Source of the DNA: Lytechinus pictus
Lineage: Eukaryota; Echinodermata; Echinoidea; Temnopleuroida; Toxopneustidae
Direction: 5' to 3'
Length of the DNA: 64,000 bases
Assembly (NCBI RefSeq): GCF_037042905.1
Contig: NC_087261.1
Span: 18,412,917 to 18,476,916, forward strand
The position numbers and the translations under genes were made by a program. The notes under the pieces were generated by a model, which did no database searches, was not told the origin of the DNA, and was given only the letters and a program-made list of their open reading frames with translations. Positions 13,701 through 22,181 of this stretch are shown here, in pieces (the stretch's first letter is position 1; each line of letters starts with the position of its first letter).

Positions 13701-16700
13701 GTATTATGCATTGCTTATTATGATTTTCAAGTTGTAAAAAATATTGGGGAAGGGCAAATCGACATTCCCCGCCCCGGCACAGGATCAACTCTGCTTTACT
13801 CTTTCTTGACCATATGTATAATTATGAAAATGTAGGCTGTGGTCAATTGAATGCGTAAAGTATGTTTTCGATTAACTGTTTAAATCGCCCAGATTGATGC
13901 TGAATGGCCAACAAGGAAAGCAGTCAACCTGCCTGATAACATCAAAAGAAAGAGAGCAGAGCTTGATCGGAATCTTGCTATCCCACACATGCTTAAAATG
14001 AAAGTAAGTTATTGTATCTCCGATGTAATGGTAGTGGAGTCAGCATCGCTTGCTGGAAAGAACACGGTTTATGCCAGAGTGTATTCACAGTGTGGAACAC
14101 AATGTGAAATCACCTTCACACTGCTAAACTTGAATACTGCAACAGCGGGAATCACATACGCACATATAGTCGACCAAGTGAACACGCTACACTGTAAAAA
14201 CTGTGGTATTAAAAATGACACCAATTGGTGTTAATAGAGGAACACACACTGAGGTGTTAAAATTACACCCTAGAGATTAAACATAACACCAAAGAGTGTA
14301 AATGTATCAACAAAATGTGTTGTAATAACACCTATAGGTGTAAAACGAACACCACCAATTTAACACCGGTGTAAAATAACTGGTGTGGTCCTCTATGTAC
14401 ACCGGTTGACACCACAGTTTTTGCTATGTATGAACAGTCATACTGTCAAAGTGTTCACAGTTTGAAAATACATGTATATTCACACTGTTGAATCTGGGTG
14501 TTTTAAACAGTGGGAATAATAATTCACATCGTCCACTTTGTGACCTTACTGTGATATGCACGACACTGTGTTCTTTCCAGCATGACTGTGAGGACACGCA
14601 GGGGGATAATCATGATAATGATATGATTGACCGTTGCAATTATATACTTAATTTTTCAATTTTCCATTTCGAAGAAGCGACTGTTCAGTATGTCGAGATT
14701 ATGTGTGATAATTACATTTTTTTTTTATACTAGTATTCCCACAGTCTTTGGTGACATTAACTTTTGACGTGAGTACCGATCCAAAGAAGCCGTTATGACT
14801 CGGACCTAATTATTACCATCATTTATCATCAATATATTTATGACCATAAGGCCCTACTATGGTTGTATTTGTTAGCGTCGGAGCATTACTCGCATAATCA
14901 TGATCATCACAATCGCTACCACCACCAACACCTTCATCATTATCACTATAACTATGATAGTTACTCTCTTATCATCATAAAATCGCATCATTAAATTTGG
15001 ATGTTGTAATGTCTGTTCAATATCGTTGATTTGTAGGCATCAATAGGTCCATACGTAGATGGAGTCTTTGAGGTTATGTTCAAGAAACCATCCCGGATCC
15101 CTTTACCTGTAAAGCATCTCTTTGACACGTTTGATGACCTTGCCGTCAAATACACCGATGGGAAATCGTCCAAGGAATGCGCGCAAAATTGGAAGATGAA
15201 TTGGTGAGCCAAGTTCGATATAGTATTATTATTTTTGTATTACGTTAGATATAATTTTGAAATAAAGCACAACATCAAAATGCATCAGTATCAGGGATTT
15301 CAGACACACTTATCACACCACCCTATGCTTGAAGTTAAGTGTTTTAAATCTAACCACGAAATTGTGGTTTAAACGCACTTGTAATGCAGGCCCATCCGTA
15401 ATTAAAATGACTCATTGTGCACTAGAGTTGGACTTGATGAGGTTAAATGGCATTTGTTTTGTCTTGTTTGGTCCATCAAGTCCAAGTCTTTTGTTGGTTG
15501 TCCATCCAGGATTTGCGTCATTAACAATTATTTGTATTCATTTACATCCTTTACATCAGATTTTTAAGAGTTTTTTTTTCTCCTCCTGATCGTTTTTCCA
15601 TCGTTGGAGCAAAATATAAAAGTAAACCTCAACGCGAAAACTCTGTCAAAAGATAACATAATGTACCTTTTGTTATACGGAGGTAGCTCTTTCCTGGAAG
15701 TGCCAGAATATAATATGTTTTGTTTTATATCTTGTCGTTTGCCCTAATTCACTCTCTTACGTAGCTTGTCTCGCTTCTGGTGTCAAATACTTACCAACCT
15801 ACCATCTTTGTTTGACATGCCAAGATCAGAAACGGCTGATCGATGTGTCATCGCTGTTGCTGAAGCCATTACAGATGCAGCTAGAACCACCACGCTGTCA
15901 CAGGTAAATATACCCATCACACTATTAATCTTCCAGAAAGTATGTTTGATACCAAGTTGTCTATTCGTTTCGTTTTCTCCTTTATTCAATCGATCTACAG
16001 AAAAAAAAATCAATATCTTCACCCTCAGTTAATTCCCAGTGTTCTGCATAATTGTCATGTAAAAATAAGCAAATCTTTATGTTGTTTCATCTATTTTTAC
16101 TCGCCACCCGCTTTTGACGAAACGTTCAGCGTTGTACTTGTGTTACCTCTGTGTACTATCAAAATTCAACTTGCTCTTGCGTTGGGATTTCTCCTTGATG
16201 AATATTCAGGTGGGGCTATCAAAGATGTGATCACTGGAACGATCGAATAAACACCTCAAATGTGAGCAAAGGGGACCTCATGGATAAACAGTGGTATTGT
16301 ATTAATACCGCTGAAATGGGCCACCCTCCATATGATATGTACGTTATGTCAAATTGAGCATGTATATATTTTATTTTTTATATGGAAATAAATACAAACA
16401 AACAAATACAAACAATTGGAAAATGTCTGCACTCAAACCAATTTATTATACGTTCATTATTTTTTTATGTATGGTCGGCTATTATCATTAGAGTGAATCA
16501 TACCATCTACCCTACTACAAAGAACATCCACTACAGCGACAGATGATGTCTGACTACTGCTCCCTGATATCAAGCCAAGCAAAGGTCAAGTCAAGACTCA
16601 AGTTAACAAGAGCCTGTTCCTCAATCACAAAGGTAAGTTAATTAAAGAATACTTCCCTTTTTATTATTTGTTCTCCGATTGTTTTAACATGCCAGCCAGA

Positions 16701-17373
16701 AGGGGAGGAGGTGTGGGTGGGGTCTCAGCAAAAAAATTTCACACAGTCACGTGCTAGTCAGGTTTTTAGACAACTGTTCAAAATTACAGTCTAGATTCAA
16801 ATAATTTTGTCCGTTCCTCCATCCGTCCTTTTTATATGACCTCTTTATTGACAACACAGTGCATCTCAGGTAAAACATTTCTATACATTGGGCCCTTATC
16901 TCAGAGCAATTGCTTGGTCAGCCCTTGCTTATACCGCACATGCATGAGTGACATTTCCAACCTTATTTATTATAAATGAATAATTCAACATAAGGTAAAC
17001 ATTGTTCAGGTAAAAGTTGTTAAGGTTGCCGAAAATGGTAAGAGAATTCAACAATTTCAATGGATCATTCGGTACATTACCCTTTTGATAAAGTTTATCC
17101 AAAAAAAACCGATCGATTTATTCCTAGTTCTTTAAGAAGGATGAATATTGAAGAAGTAGGATTGAATGAATCGTTACTGGCATTACATGTGTGGATTAAG
17201 ATTCCTGTCGTGTCTGGAGTTAGCCCTTGATTTAACACAATGTTCCTATTTCATTTTTTTCTTTCATTTAATCATGTTCCCTTTAGGAGTTCAAAGGTCA
17301 TTTTAGTCACCTTTCGAATTTGCTGCACCTTTACAACCTAACCAAGGATGACGTAGAGGGCCTCTTGAAATAA
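1..17373 (+). CDS. Plexin gene A, 3' half (spliced, 19 exons, 5' end outside window)
   Basis: Semaphorin receptor, single-pass membrane protein. The joined exons give about 800 residues in one continuous frame with no stop. In order: two IPT/TIG segments (exons 1-4), a transmembrane helix followed by RKKR (exon 4), a juxtamembrane segment with the DMTDAD stretch, GAP segment C1 (exons 5-10), an RBD-like insert (exons 11-14) and GAP segment C2 (exons 15-19). Diagnostic plexin strings are SLFMLYQAIK and EKGPIDAVTG in C1, NGSRVALV in the RBD, and the WKMNC-LSRFW region in C2. All junctions are GT-AG with matching phases. Oddities: the C1 arginine pair is Thr-Lys, C2 is one residue short before its arginine, and the tail ends soon after the last GAP helix. 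Plexin identity is secure from family knowledge; the class (A, B or other) cannot be assigned from this half. Confidence 0.93.
770..1003. mobile_element. Palindromic MITE in plexin A intron
   Basis: About 60 bp at each end are inverted copies: the left starts CACTGCGGTGTTAATTTAAC, and the right in reverse starts CACTGAAAAAACCGGGG and then also has AATTTAACACCAG, CCGGAATCT and GACCA. No clear target duplication. It belongs with the GTGTTAA-rich element at 14190-14428. Confidence 0.75.
1095..1334 (+). CDS. Plexin A exon 2: IPT/TIG domain
   Basis: 240 bp, 80 codons, phase 0 at both ends, between acceptor atatatcag and donor ACA|gtaatt. It encodes LCNGTDTLLICPSPKFPDD and later YYPDPIYESF, the typical end of a plexin IPT repeat. 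The next exon continues it as LEIT-GFNLDLGS, the usual start of the following IPT repeat. Confidence 0.85.
1817..2155. repeat. 339-bp direct repeat, copy 1
   Basis: Nearly identical over its full 339 bp to 3262-3600 in the same orientation; only scattered single-base differences. It begins TAACTTCTTCTTCTTCTTAT and ends TTGTGCCGAT. The two copies flank a LINE RNase H fragment. Confidence 0.9.
2357..2400. repeat. (TA)n microsatellite
   Basis: Run of TA dinucleotides with one or two interruptions, just past the 3' end of the LINE fragment. Confidence 0.9.
2476..3261 (-). pseudogene. LINE ORF2 fragment: RNase H and terminal zinc-knuckle-like segment
   Basis: One minus-strand frame runs through the whole piece with a single stop (TAA at 3052-3054). 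It shows RNase H motifs in order: YRAELIAIILALEWI, FFSDSLSALLSL, then LEWIPGHCGIKGNEIADSCA with the usual His and Asp. Downstream is CDRCPEVETVRHYLLHCPKY, the Cys/His-rich tail common in LINEs that carry RNase H (I-group and relatives). The reverse transcriptase is missing: the copy is 5'-truncated at copy 2 of the 339-bp repeat. Non-functional. Confidence 0.88.
3262..3600. repeat. 339-bp direct repeat, copy 2
   Basis: Second copy of the repeat at 1817-2155, same length and orientation. Its left edge lies directly against the 5' break of the LINE fragment. Confidence 0.9.
3707..3895 (+). CDS. Plexin A exon 3: last IPT domain
   Basis: 189 bp, 63 codons, phase 0, acceptor ttatccag and donor ACG|gtaatt. 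It reads GFNLDLGSRKDDIQILLGP, then a two-cysteine IPT pattern (SSVCDVDY, VVGCQLPEE) and ends LPAVT. It comes shortly before the membrane helix, as the last IPT repeat does in plexins. Confidence 0.88.
4580..4745. repeat. GT-rich low-complexity tract
   Basis: Degenerate GTGT/TGTG-rich stretch in the intron just upstream of plexin A exon 4. Confidence 0.7.
4861..5089 (+). CDS. Plexin A exon 4: IPT end, transmembrane helix, juxtamembrane start
   Basis: Starts after acceptor gttctaaag in phase 0 and ends GAA G|gtattt. The peptide opens VLHGNLKFYPGFVS, closing the IPT fold. A hydrophobic stretch of about 27 residues (4927-5007) follows, then a basic stop-transfer RKKR and a charged segment (LEVKRAKEEVAMVRM) likely to be the juxtamembrane coiled coil. 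An internal tttcag at 4893 could be mistaken for the acceptor, but the upstream start keeps phase with exon 3. Confidence 0.88.
5501..5622 (+). CDS. Plexin A exon 5: juxtamembrane / GAP entry
   Basis: 122 bp after acceptor agtttag; it completes codon GAT and reads DMTDADNRVQSQGVRFVG, corresponding to the conserved LQTDMTDL-type segment. It ends GVHPETSDPE, matching the plexin DHPVLRDPE-type stretch. Donor GAG|gtatca, phase 0. Other upstream AG sites give an immediate stop. Confidence 0.88.
5698..5755. repeat. (AAT)n-like microsatellite
   Basis: Imperfect AAT/ATAATA repeats in the intron after exon 5. No other feature is visible in 5623-6112. Confidence 0.8.
6113..6234 (+). CDS. Plexin A exon 6: GAP C1 helices
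   Basis: 122 bp, acceptor gttcccag, donor AAAG|gtacga, leaving phase 2. It encodes YMEDFMEHSVIVLYRMLKKK and MIEFVRQLE, corresponding to the helix pair before the RDRGNVASL-type motif of plexin C1. Confidence 0.85.
6462..7560 (-). pseudogene. CR1/L2-like LINE, 3' end of reverse transcriptase
   Basis: Read on the minus strand from 7560, it contains GVPQGSVIGPILF (RT motif) followed by a stop. The C-terminal part then reads LQRIQYSTARRVT and LHWLPIKSRIRFKVLVITFN, with YTPSRTLRSS and ALWNSLPSNLR in another frame. These are the signature C-terminal strings of CR1/L2-group LINEs. Frame changes and stops mark it as dead. It ends in an ATT/AAT-rich tail at 6462-6485, which resembles the tail of the SINE at 13138-13497. 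Confidence 0.87.
7647..7745. repeat. Homopolymer cluster (C10, A27, A25)
   Basis: A run of C followed by two long A runs separated by AAATGAATAAATGAATAAATAAG-type spacer. Assembly length here is unreliable. Confidence 0.9.
7955..8020 (+). CDS. Plexin A exon 7: GAP C1
   Basis: A 66-bp exon after a long pyrimidine tract and gtag. With the preceding AG it reads RELIASLLAITFVSEWNSIVF, equivalent to the plexin RGNVASLIM helix. Donor GA|gtaagt. The Arg-Gly-Asn of the usual motif is Arg-Glu-Leu here. Confidence 0.83.
9002..9229 (+). mobile_element. tRNA-derived SINE with 11-bp target duplication
   Basis: The tRNA-like head has an A box (TAGCTCAGTCGGTAGAGC) and a B box (GGGTTCGATTCCC) but a poor anticodon stem, so it is not a working tRNA. 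The body continues GGTCCTTCGGAGAGGACC. The element is bracketed by ATCTAGAAGCG at 9002-9012 and 9219-9229, a perfect target-site duplication. It sits in a plexin A intron. Confidence 0.92.
9315..9392 (+). CDS. Plexin A exon 8: GAP C1, carries the altered arginine-finger site
   Basis: 78 bp, acceptor attttcag, donor ACAAA|gtaata. It reads VMTALVEDEIMGAS, then SRRPLDKLFT and the first two bases of a Lys codon. Known plexins have KLLLRRTESV here; this gene has KLFTK-TESV, so both arginines of the pair are replaced. The only neighbouring RR (SRRPLDK) lies six residues earlier, where plexins have a variable linker. Confidence 0.86.
9664..9730 (+). CDS. Plexin A exon 9: GAP C1
   Basis: 67 bp after atttaag. 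It completes Lys, then TESVTEKLISNWFSICMFEY, matching the plexin TESVAEKMLTNW segment closely. Donor AAG|gtgagg, phase 0. Confidence 0.88.
10246..10392 (+). CDS. Plexin A exon 10: end of GAP C1
   Basis: 147 bp, 49 codons, acceptor gcttcag, donor CTT|gtacgt. It contains the most conserved plexin string in the window, SLFMLYQAIKTQAEKGPIDA, then VTGVAYYTLEADKLIDEEID, and ends at the entry to the RBD. Confidence 0.93.
10798..10951 (+). CDS. Plexin A exon 11: Rho-GTPase-binding domain, first part
   Basis: 154 bp, acceptor tgatgtag, donor CTTG|gtgaga. It encodes TYVRVNVLNVDTVKQAKQKI and LDCLWMKGF, the first strands and main helix of the ubiquitin-like RBD (plexins: VKGLDCDTVTQAKEKLLD). Confidence 0.88.
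11257..11507. mobile_element. MITE with ~50-bp terminal inverted repeats
   Basis: The left end starts AATAGAGTACC and continues GACGTCAGTTGCCATGGTGT; the right end in reverse is AATAGAGTACC with GACGTCAGTTACCATGGTGT. Length 251 bp, interior unrelated. It lies in the intron before exon 12. Confidence 0.85.
11783..11883 (+). CDS. Plexin A exon 12: RBD, middle
   Basis: Acceptor tttttttaaag at 11782 gives the right phase and reads VWIESPESYTLLQDVDDMSE, matching LEWRQGRMARIILQDED of plexins. A stronger-looking ttcag just upstream of GATGTTGAC at 11821 was not used because its phase gives a stop. Donor GGG|gttcgt is non-consensus at position 3. Confidence 0.78.
12533..12638 (+). CDS. Plexin A exon 13: RBD, end
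   Basis: Acceptor tttattag, donor ACAT|gtaagt. It reads IRNGSRVALVGKNQLPKAP, matching the plexin VTDGSSVALVPK strand that closes the RBD. Confidence 0.86.
12978..13060 (+). CDS. Plexin A exon 14: RBD-to-C2 linker
   Basis: 83 bp, acceptor ccctcag, donor AAAG|gttttt (weak). It encodes YESLIPVSDETNLTSGPSQL and ends NAVHLK, the counterpart of the linker before the plexin WHLVK sequence. Phase is consistent on both sides. Confidence 0.78.
13138..13497 (-). mobile_element. tRNA-derived SINE, reverse orientation
   Basis: The minus-strand head near 13497 has an A box-like GTGGTGTAGCGGTTCTGAC and a B box (GTTCGAATCCC). The body ends in an AATAATAAT-type tail next to ATATAGCGCTTA at 13138-13170. The tail resembles that of the LINE at 6462-7560. 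Confidence 0.85.
13893..14003 (+). CDS. Plexin A exon 15: GAP C2 entry
   Basis: 111 bp, 37 codons, acceptor cgcccag, donor AAA|gtaagt. It encodes IDAEWPTRKAVNLPDNIKRK and ends RNLAIPHMLKMK, taking the place of the KMVSEIYLTRLLATKGT-type segment. It is the least conserved part of the cytoplasmic domain. Confidence 0.8.
14190..14428. mobile_element. MITE rich in GTGTTA/TAACAC palindromes
   Basis: Ends are CACTGTAAAAACTGTGGT and, in reverse, CATAGCAAAAACTGTGGT. The interior is a chain of small palindromes such as GGTGTTAAAATTACACC and ACACCAATTGGTGT. It follows plexin A exon 15 and resembles the element at 770-1003. Confidence 0.82.
15037..15203 (+). CDS. Plexin A exon 16: GAP C2
   Basis: 167 bp, acceptor atttgtag, donor AATTG|gtgagc. 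It encodes ASIGPYVDGVFEVMF, then PLPVKHLFDTFDDLAVKY and NWKMN, matching plexin LPLAIKYMFDFLDEQADKH and the conserved TWKSNC. Confidence 0.9.
15204..16491. other. Plexin A introns 16 and 17
   Basis: Outside exon 17 (15765-15903) I see no repeat family, RNA gene or ORF I would defend. AT-rich intron sequence. Confidence 0.6.
15765..15903 (+). CDS. Plexin A exon 17: GAP C2 with the remaining arginine
   Basis: 139 bp, acceptor ttacgtag, donor CAG|gtaaat. It completes Cys and reads LSRFWCQILTNLPSLFDM (plexins: LPLRFWVNVIKNPQFVFDI), so the C2 arginine (codon 15772-15774) is kept but one residue is missing before it. It continues ADRCVIAVAEAITDAAR, equivalent to TDACLSVVAQTFMDSC. Confidence 0.91.
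16492..16632 (+). CDS. Plexin A exon 18: GAP C2 helices
   Basis: 141 bp, 47 codons, acceptor tatcattag, donor AAG|gtaagt. It encodes SESYHLPYYKEHPLQRQMMS, then DYCSLISSQAKVKSRL, standing in for the WVERYYADIAKMPAIS region. Conservation is low but length and position fit. Confidence 0.82.
17287..17373 (+). CDS. Plexin A exon 19: last exon with stop
   Basis: 87 bp after ccctttag, ending TAA at 17371-17373. It encodes EFKGHFSHLSNLLHLYNLTK and DDVEGLLK, matching the final plexin helix (HLSQFNSMSALHEIYSYI). It stops about 20 residues earlier than vertebrate plexins, so the charged C-terminal extension is missing. Confidence 0.86.
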   Translation, partial: EFKGHFSHLSNLLHLYNLTKDDVEGLLK

Positions 17374-18644
17374 AGTGCGTGGAAAAATCTTAATGCCACG
17401 CTTGAAGTAATATCATTTCATAAAAGGCGCCAATTAAAGTTAACATCCGTGATCGGCGCCAGAATGTGGATGTTGGTAATGGGAGGATCTTAATAATGTC
17501 TCCGTTGCGAAATAGGTGTATTATAACTAGGACGACCCAATCATACCTTTTATATTTTCCATGTTCAAGCTTTCCGTGGTCTTAGTTACCAAAATTTTAA
17601 TTCACTACTTGACAAATGAAATAACCCTAATAGACTAAACGCTTTAGACCAATACATACCGTAGCAACAAGTGTGTATATCTCCAGTGTTTGCCTCGGCA
17701 TTAATATTATAAATTCATTTTTACTTTCTACTAATATCATCAAACATCTTAGTATTGGGAAATTTTCAATGGCATGACATTAGTTGGGAATAGGGGGTAG
17801 CTTAAAGGATTACAAGAAAATAGATTCGCTTGTTGAATTATTGTTAAATAACTAGTACCAATCAAGACATTTCAAATATATATTCATGCCATTTGTTGTT
17901 TGACCAGTGTAAAATGTGATTGTAGATTCTCATAAAATCTGCAAAATGTCCACCTGCACAAACAGTTACTTAGTCAAGAGTATAGTAAATACGATATATC
18001 AGTTTCCATACCAATGGAAATGAAGGAAGTGTGCTATGACATCGTGATCTTGCACAATACATATATGCAAAACGGATATTCCATCACTCATGTATCTAAC
18101 ATCCGATTTTTTTATATGTATTTTTTTAGAATCTGTATATGGTTTCGTTTATGTAACTTGATTCTGTCGATTAATCAAACTTGATCCCAAGATCGATAAC
18201 ACCTTAAGTAGAGTGCATTTATACTTTACTTACGATTCGTAAATCTTATTAGGAATAAATTCCTCAAATTAGGTTTTTCGTACCAATTAACATTATAATC
18301 GATTGTATCATTAACTATATATTTTACGGTGAAAAACTTGATGCATGTTATTTTATTAATATGATATTTGTAGTATATATTGGTTTAACTGATCATGTAG
18401 CGTTCTCTCTTTCTTACATATAAAAATATGAAGATAAGTAGTAATATAAGTTTGTTTATGCTTTTGTTTGTAGTATATAAACGCAGAATAACTACATGGT
18501 AAGTATAAGTTTATACTATAATAATCCAGATTTTAAGATTTGTATATTTATATTATAAATATCCTTAATGATGTATGTTCGATTCAATGAGTCATATTAT
18601 GCAGGTCTTGGAATAAATGTTTCTTAAGGGAACGTATTCATGTT
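17374..18644. other. 3' flank of plexin A with candidate poly(A) signals
   Basis: No ORF or recognisable repeat. AATAAA occurs at about 18254 and 18612; either could be the cleavage signal, and the sequence alone does not decide. The 3'UTR end is therefore unknown. Confidence 0.35.
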
Positions 18645-18802
18645 TGCTGAGTTTTTTACCCCATATTGGGCAAAAATGCACGTTTTAAGGGTAAATTTCA
18701 ACGTAGCATTGCGTAAAATTTACAAGATATTTGGTATCTTTTTACCCAACCAACATGCATGTTCCCATTTTACCCAATATAGGGTAAACCATTTTTAGAG
18801 TG
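18645..18802. mobile_element. Short palindromic MITE
   Basis: The left has TTTTTTACCCCATATTGGGC, and the right in reverse has GGTTTACCCTATATTGGGT, so each end also contains its own ACCC..GGGT palindrome. 158 bp. Confidence 0.75.
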
Positions 18803-18979
18803 TTAGATTATCTTAAACACATTAACAAAAAAGTAGATGTTATAAACAGATAAGAGTGTACTATGGCCAATGAAACAGGCTTTTTATGACTTCATAATTA
18901 GTATATGTATATATTGTACGGGAACTTACCTAACCATGGCAGATAAAGAAAAAACAGTTTCCCAGAAACAATCATTTTT

Positions 18980-19915
18980 GTCTCACCTGCATAGCAGAGT
19001 GAGACTATAGGCGCCGCTTTTCCGACGGCGGCGGCGACGGCGGCGGCGGCGTCAACACCAAATCTTAACCTGAGGTTAAGTTTTTGAAATGACAGCATAA
19101 CTTAGAAAGTATATGGACCTAGTTGATGAAACTTGGCCATAAGGTTAATCAAGTATTACTAAATATCCTGCCTGAGTTTCATGTCACATGACCAAGGTCA
19201 AAGGTCATTTAGGGTCAATGAACTTAGACCATGTTGGGGGAATCAACATCAAAATCTTAACCTAAGGTTAAGTTTTTGAAATGTCACCATAAATTAGAAA
19301 ATATATGGACCTAGTTCATGAAACTTATACATAAGGTTAATCAAGTATCACTGAACATCCTGCATGAGTTTCACGACACATGACCAAGGTCAAAGGTCAT
19401 TTAGGGTCAATGAACTTTGGCCGAATTGGGGGTATCTGTTGAATTACCATCATAACTTTGAAAGTTTATGGATCTGATTCATGAAACTTGGACATAATAG
19501 TAATCAAGTATTACTGAACATCCTGTGCAAGTTTCAGGTCACATGATCAAGGTCAAAGGTCATTTAGGGTCAATGAACTTTGGCCAAATTGGGGTATTTG
19601 TTAAATTACAGCCATAAATTTGAAAGTGTGTTGGTCTAGTTCATAAAACTTGGACATAAGAGTAATCAAGTATCACTGAACATCCTGTGCGAGTTTCAGG
19701 TCACATGATCAAGGTCAAGGTCATGTAAGGTCAAAGAACTTTGGCCACGTTGGGGGTATTTGTTGAATTGCCATCATATCTCTATAAGTGTATTGGTCTA
19801 ATTCATAAAACGTGGAAATACGAGTAACCAAGTATCACTGAACATCTTGTGCGAGTTATAGTAGTTTTCAAAATCAGCACTGCTGCTATATTGAATCGCG
19901 TGATGCAGGTGAGAC
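18980..19915. mobile_element. TIR element with a tandem-repeat core
   Basis: Bounded by GTCTCACCTGCAT at 18980-18992 and its exact inverse ATGCAGGTGAGAC at 19903-19915. Next to the left end is a GGC/GCG tract (19020-19052). The interior is about 4.5 imperfect tandem units of 160-190 bp, each with AAGGTCAAAGGTCATTTAGG followed by GTCAATGAACTT. No coding capacity. Confidence 0.88.
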
Positions 19916-20341
19916 GGCCAGAGGCATTCCACTTGTTTATCTTAAGAGACATACTTTTACCATTTTAATTTTGTGGACAATTATTTTGAGTACCCTCGTT
20001 CTCGACGTGGTGATCATTAAAAAGGCAATGATTTGAATATGATTTTTTTATGGTAATGATGCTGATTTATCAATTTGTATTTTTATCATTAATAAAACAT
20101 AAACAAAGAGATAGCTTGAATTATGTGTGAATATTTAATTGAAAAAATTAATCAAAAAGGGTATAACACGTGTATTGGAGGGTGTGTGAGGCTGCGGGTA
20201 AATGTGTGTGGTGATGGGTGTGTGAGTACGTAGAAAACAAGAACACTCTTGTGAATTCCACAATTGAAACGAGGACGCACAGAGCATCGAGGATCGTACA
20301 TGTACGTCCCCTGCACGCGATTCCATTTGTAGAATAGCAGA

Positions 20342-21552
20342 GTTGCTTCTTTTTTTCCATTAATGCATTGATCTTTTCAGAAATTTCGCCCTTTTATTTT
20401 TTCCCTCTCAATCTAAAGCTCTCATAAAACATATCTATGACTGGTTCCAATTTAATTATATGCATATTTTGTTGATGTGAATAGTATTACCCCGTTTCTC
20501 ATAAAAATTTGGTCAATTATTAGTCTGGAAAAATAACTCCGAAATACCTTTGCTAAAAAGATTACAATTAAATAGGTATATTGCCCCGGGGTAGGTGATG
20601 TGAGGGTAAGCCAACCGTTCAGGTAGAATATGATTAATCCTTTTACTACTGGAAACCAGTGGACTAAGTGCAAAACAAATACATCTCTATTTAATTAAGT
20701 AGTCAACAAGTTAAATGTTTGTTTAATCTAAAACTGATTCACTCTCATATCTCGCTGTCGTTACCCCGTACCCTCTCTACAACGGCATTTTCTCAAGGAT
20801 TTCCCCATTCGTGCTTTTACTACTTGATGGCTCTCTGCTTTCTCTGTCTGTACACACTAAGATATAAGAGTTAAAATTTGAACCAGAGAGGTTTTCTACC
20901 AGCAAACAAAGGGGTGCTAATGACTGCAATTAAGGTCAATTGTTCATATTTAAGGGTGGGGTTAGTATCTATATTAAGCACCCTATGATGCAGAGTTAAA
21001 TTTTGTAATAAGTGTGCAAGTTTGAACCTTTTTTCACGTCAAGTATTATTCACCTAAATGTGAAAAAAATTGACCTTTAAAGGGTTGCATACGAGCATTT
21101 ATTGGTTCAAATAAAAACAAGAAGCTTAATTTTCACCCATTTTCATTTAAGGTGCAAGGTCATACCCCAGAAAGGTTGGTAAATGTGTAAATTGTCATTA
21201 AAATTCTTTTCTAAAAGTGTGTATCGCTTTCTCCCCCATTTCCTTTATCTCCCCCTGATTTGTTTCTCTTTCTGAACGGTTGGCTTACCCTCACATCACC
21301 TACCCCGGGGCAATATACCTATTTAATTGTAATCTTTTTAGCAAAGGTATTTCGGAGTTATTTTTCCAGACTAATAATTGACCAAATTTTTATGAGAAAC
21401 GGGGTAATACTATTCCCATCAACAAAATATGCATATAATTAAATTGGAACCAGTCATAGATATGTTTTATGAGAGCTTTAGATTGAGAGGGAAAAAATAA
21501 AAGGGCGAAATTTCTGAAAAAATCAATGCATTAATGGAAAAAAAGAAGCAAC
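20342..21552. mobile_element. Fold-back element with 281-bp terminal inverted repeats
   Basis: 20342-20622 and 21272-21552 are inverted copies of exactly equal length with only a few mismatches, separated by 649 bp with no coding sequence. The matching ORFs on opposite strands (20452-20673 and 21260-21442) are mirror images of the arms, not genes. Confidence 0.92.
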
Positions 21553-22181
21553 CTCAATGATATAACGGAAATTTCTAATTTTTGATTTGGTGAGGAATAC
21601 CTCGATATGTACATTAAAAAACAAAACAAAAAAGAATAATATATGCACAAACGCACACGTGCCGAAACCCACCCACCGCACAAATACACATGTCCAGGTT
21701 GGGCAACTATGACATAACTCGTAATTTAAGAGATAAGAAAACACGAGCTATAGCTTTAGTCAAACTATCAAGGATTTTTGTTTACAGTACACTTTAAACC
21801 GATAGTTCCCAGTACCATCACCGTCATATTACCAGGTAAGCTTCCTACACCTTTAGTTTTCAAGCTGAATGAAAGGTATGTCACGATATTTATATTTCCC
21901 TACTGCGATAAAAATTAACATAACATTTGATTAACTTAACTGTGGCAAGGCATTTGTATGCCTTTGTTCATCTTTTCGTTTGATTTACTGAACTGAAACC
22001 TCTGTAATATTTGGATAACAATGGAGTGATCTGACGTATAGCCTATCATTCAGCGAAGGCCATTATTAAACAAAATTCTTATAGGCGTCAATACAGTCAT
22101 TTTAATGGCGTAATATATGCTGTGCAACATTATCTGTGAAATATCATGTGATGAAATCTCAGTACGAACAACTCGTAATAT

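Noticed and set aside
20452..21442. Matching membrane-like ORFs on opposite strands
   Set aside because: Mirror images within the 281-bp inverted repeats of a fold-back element.
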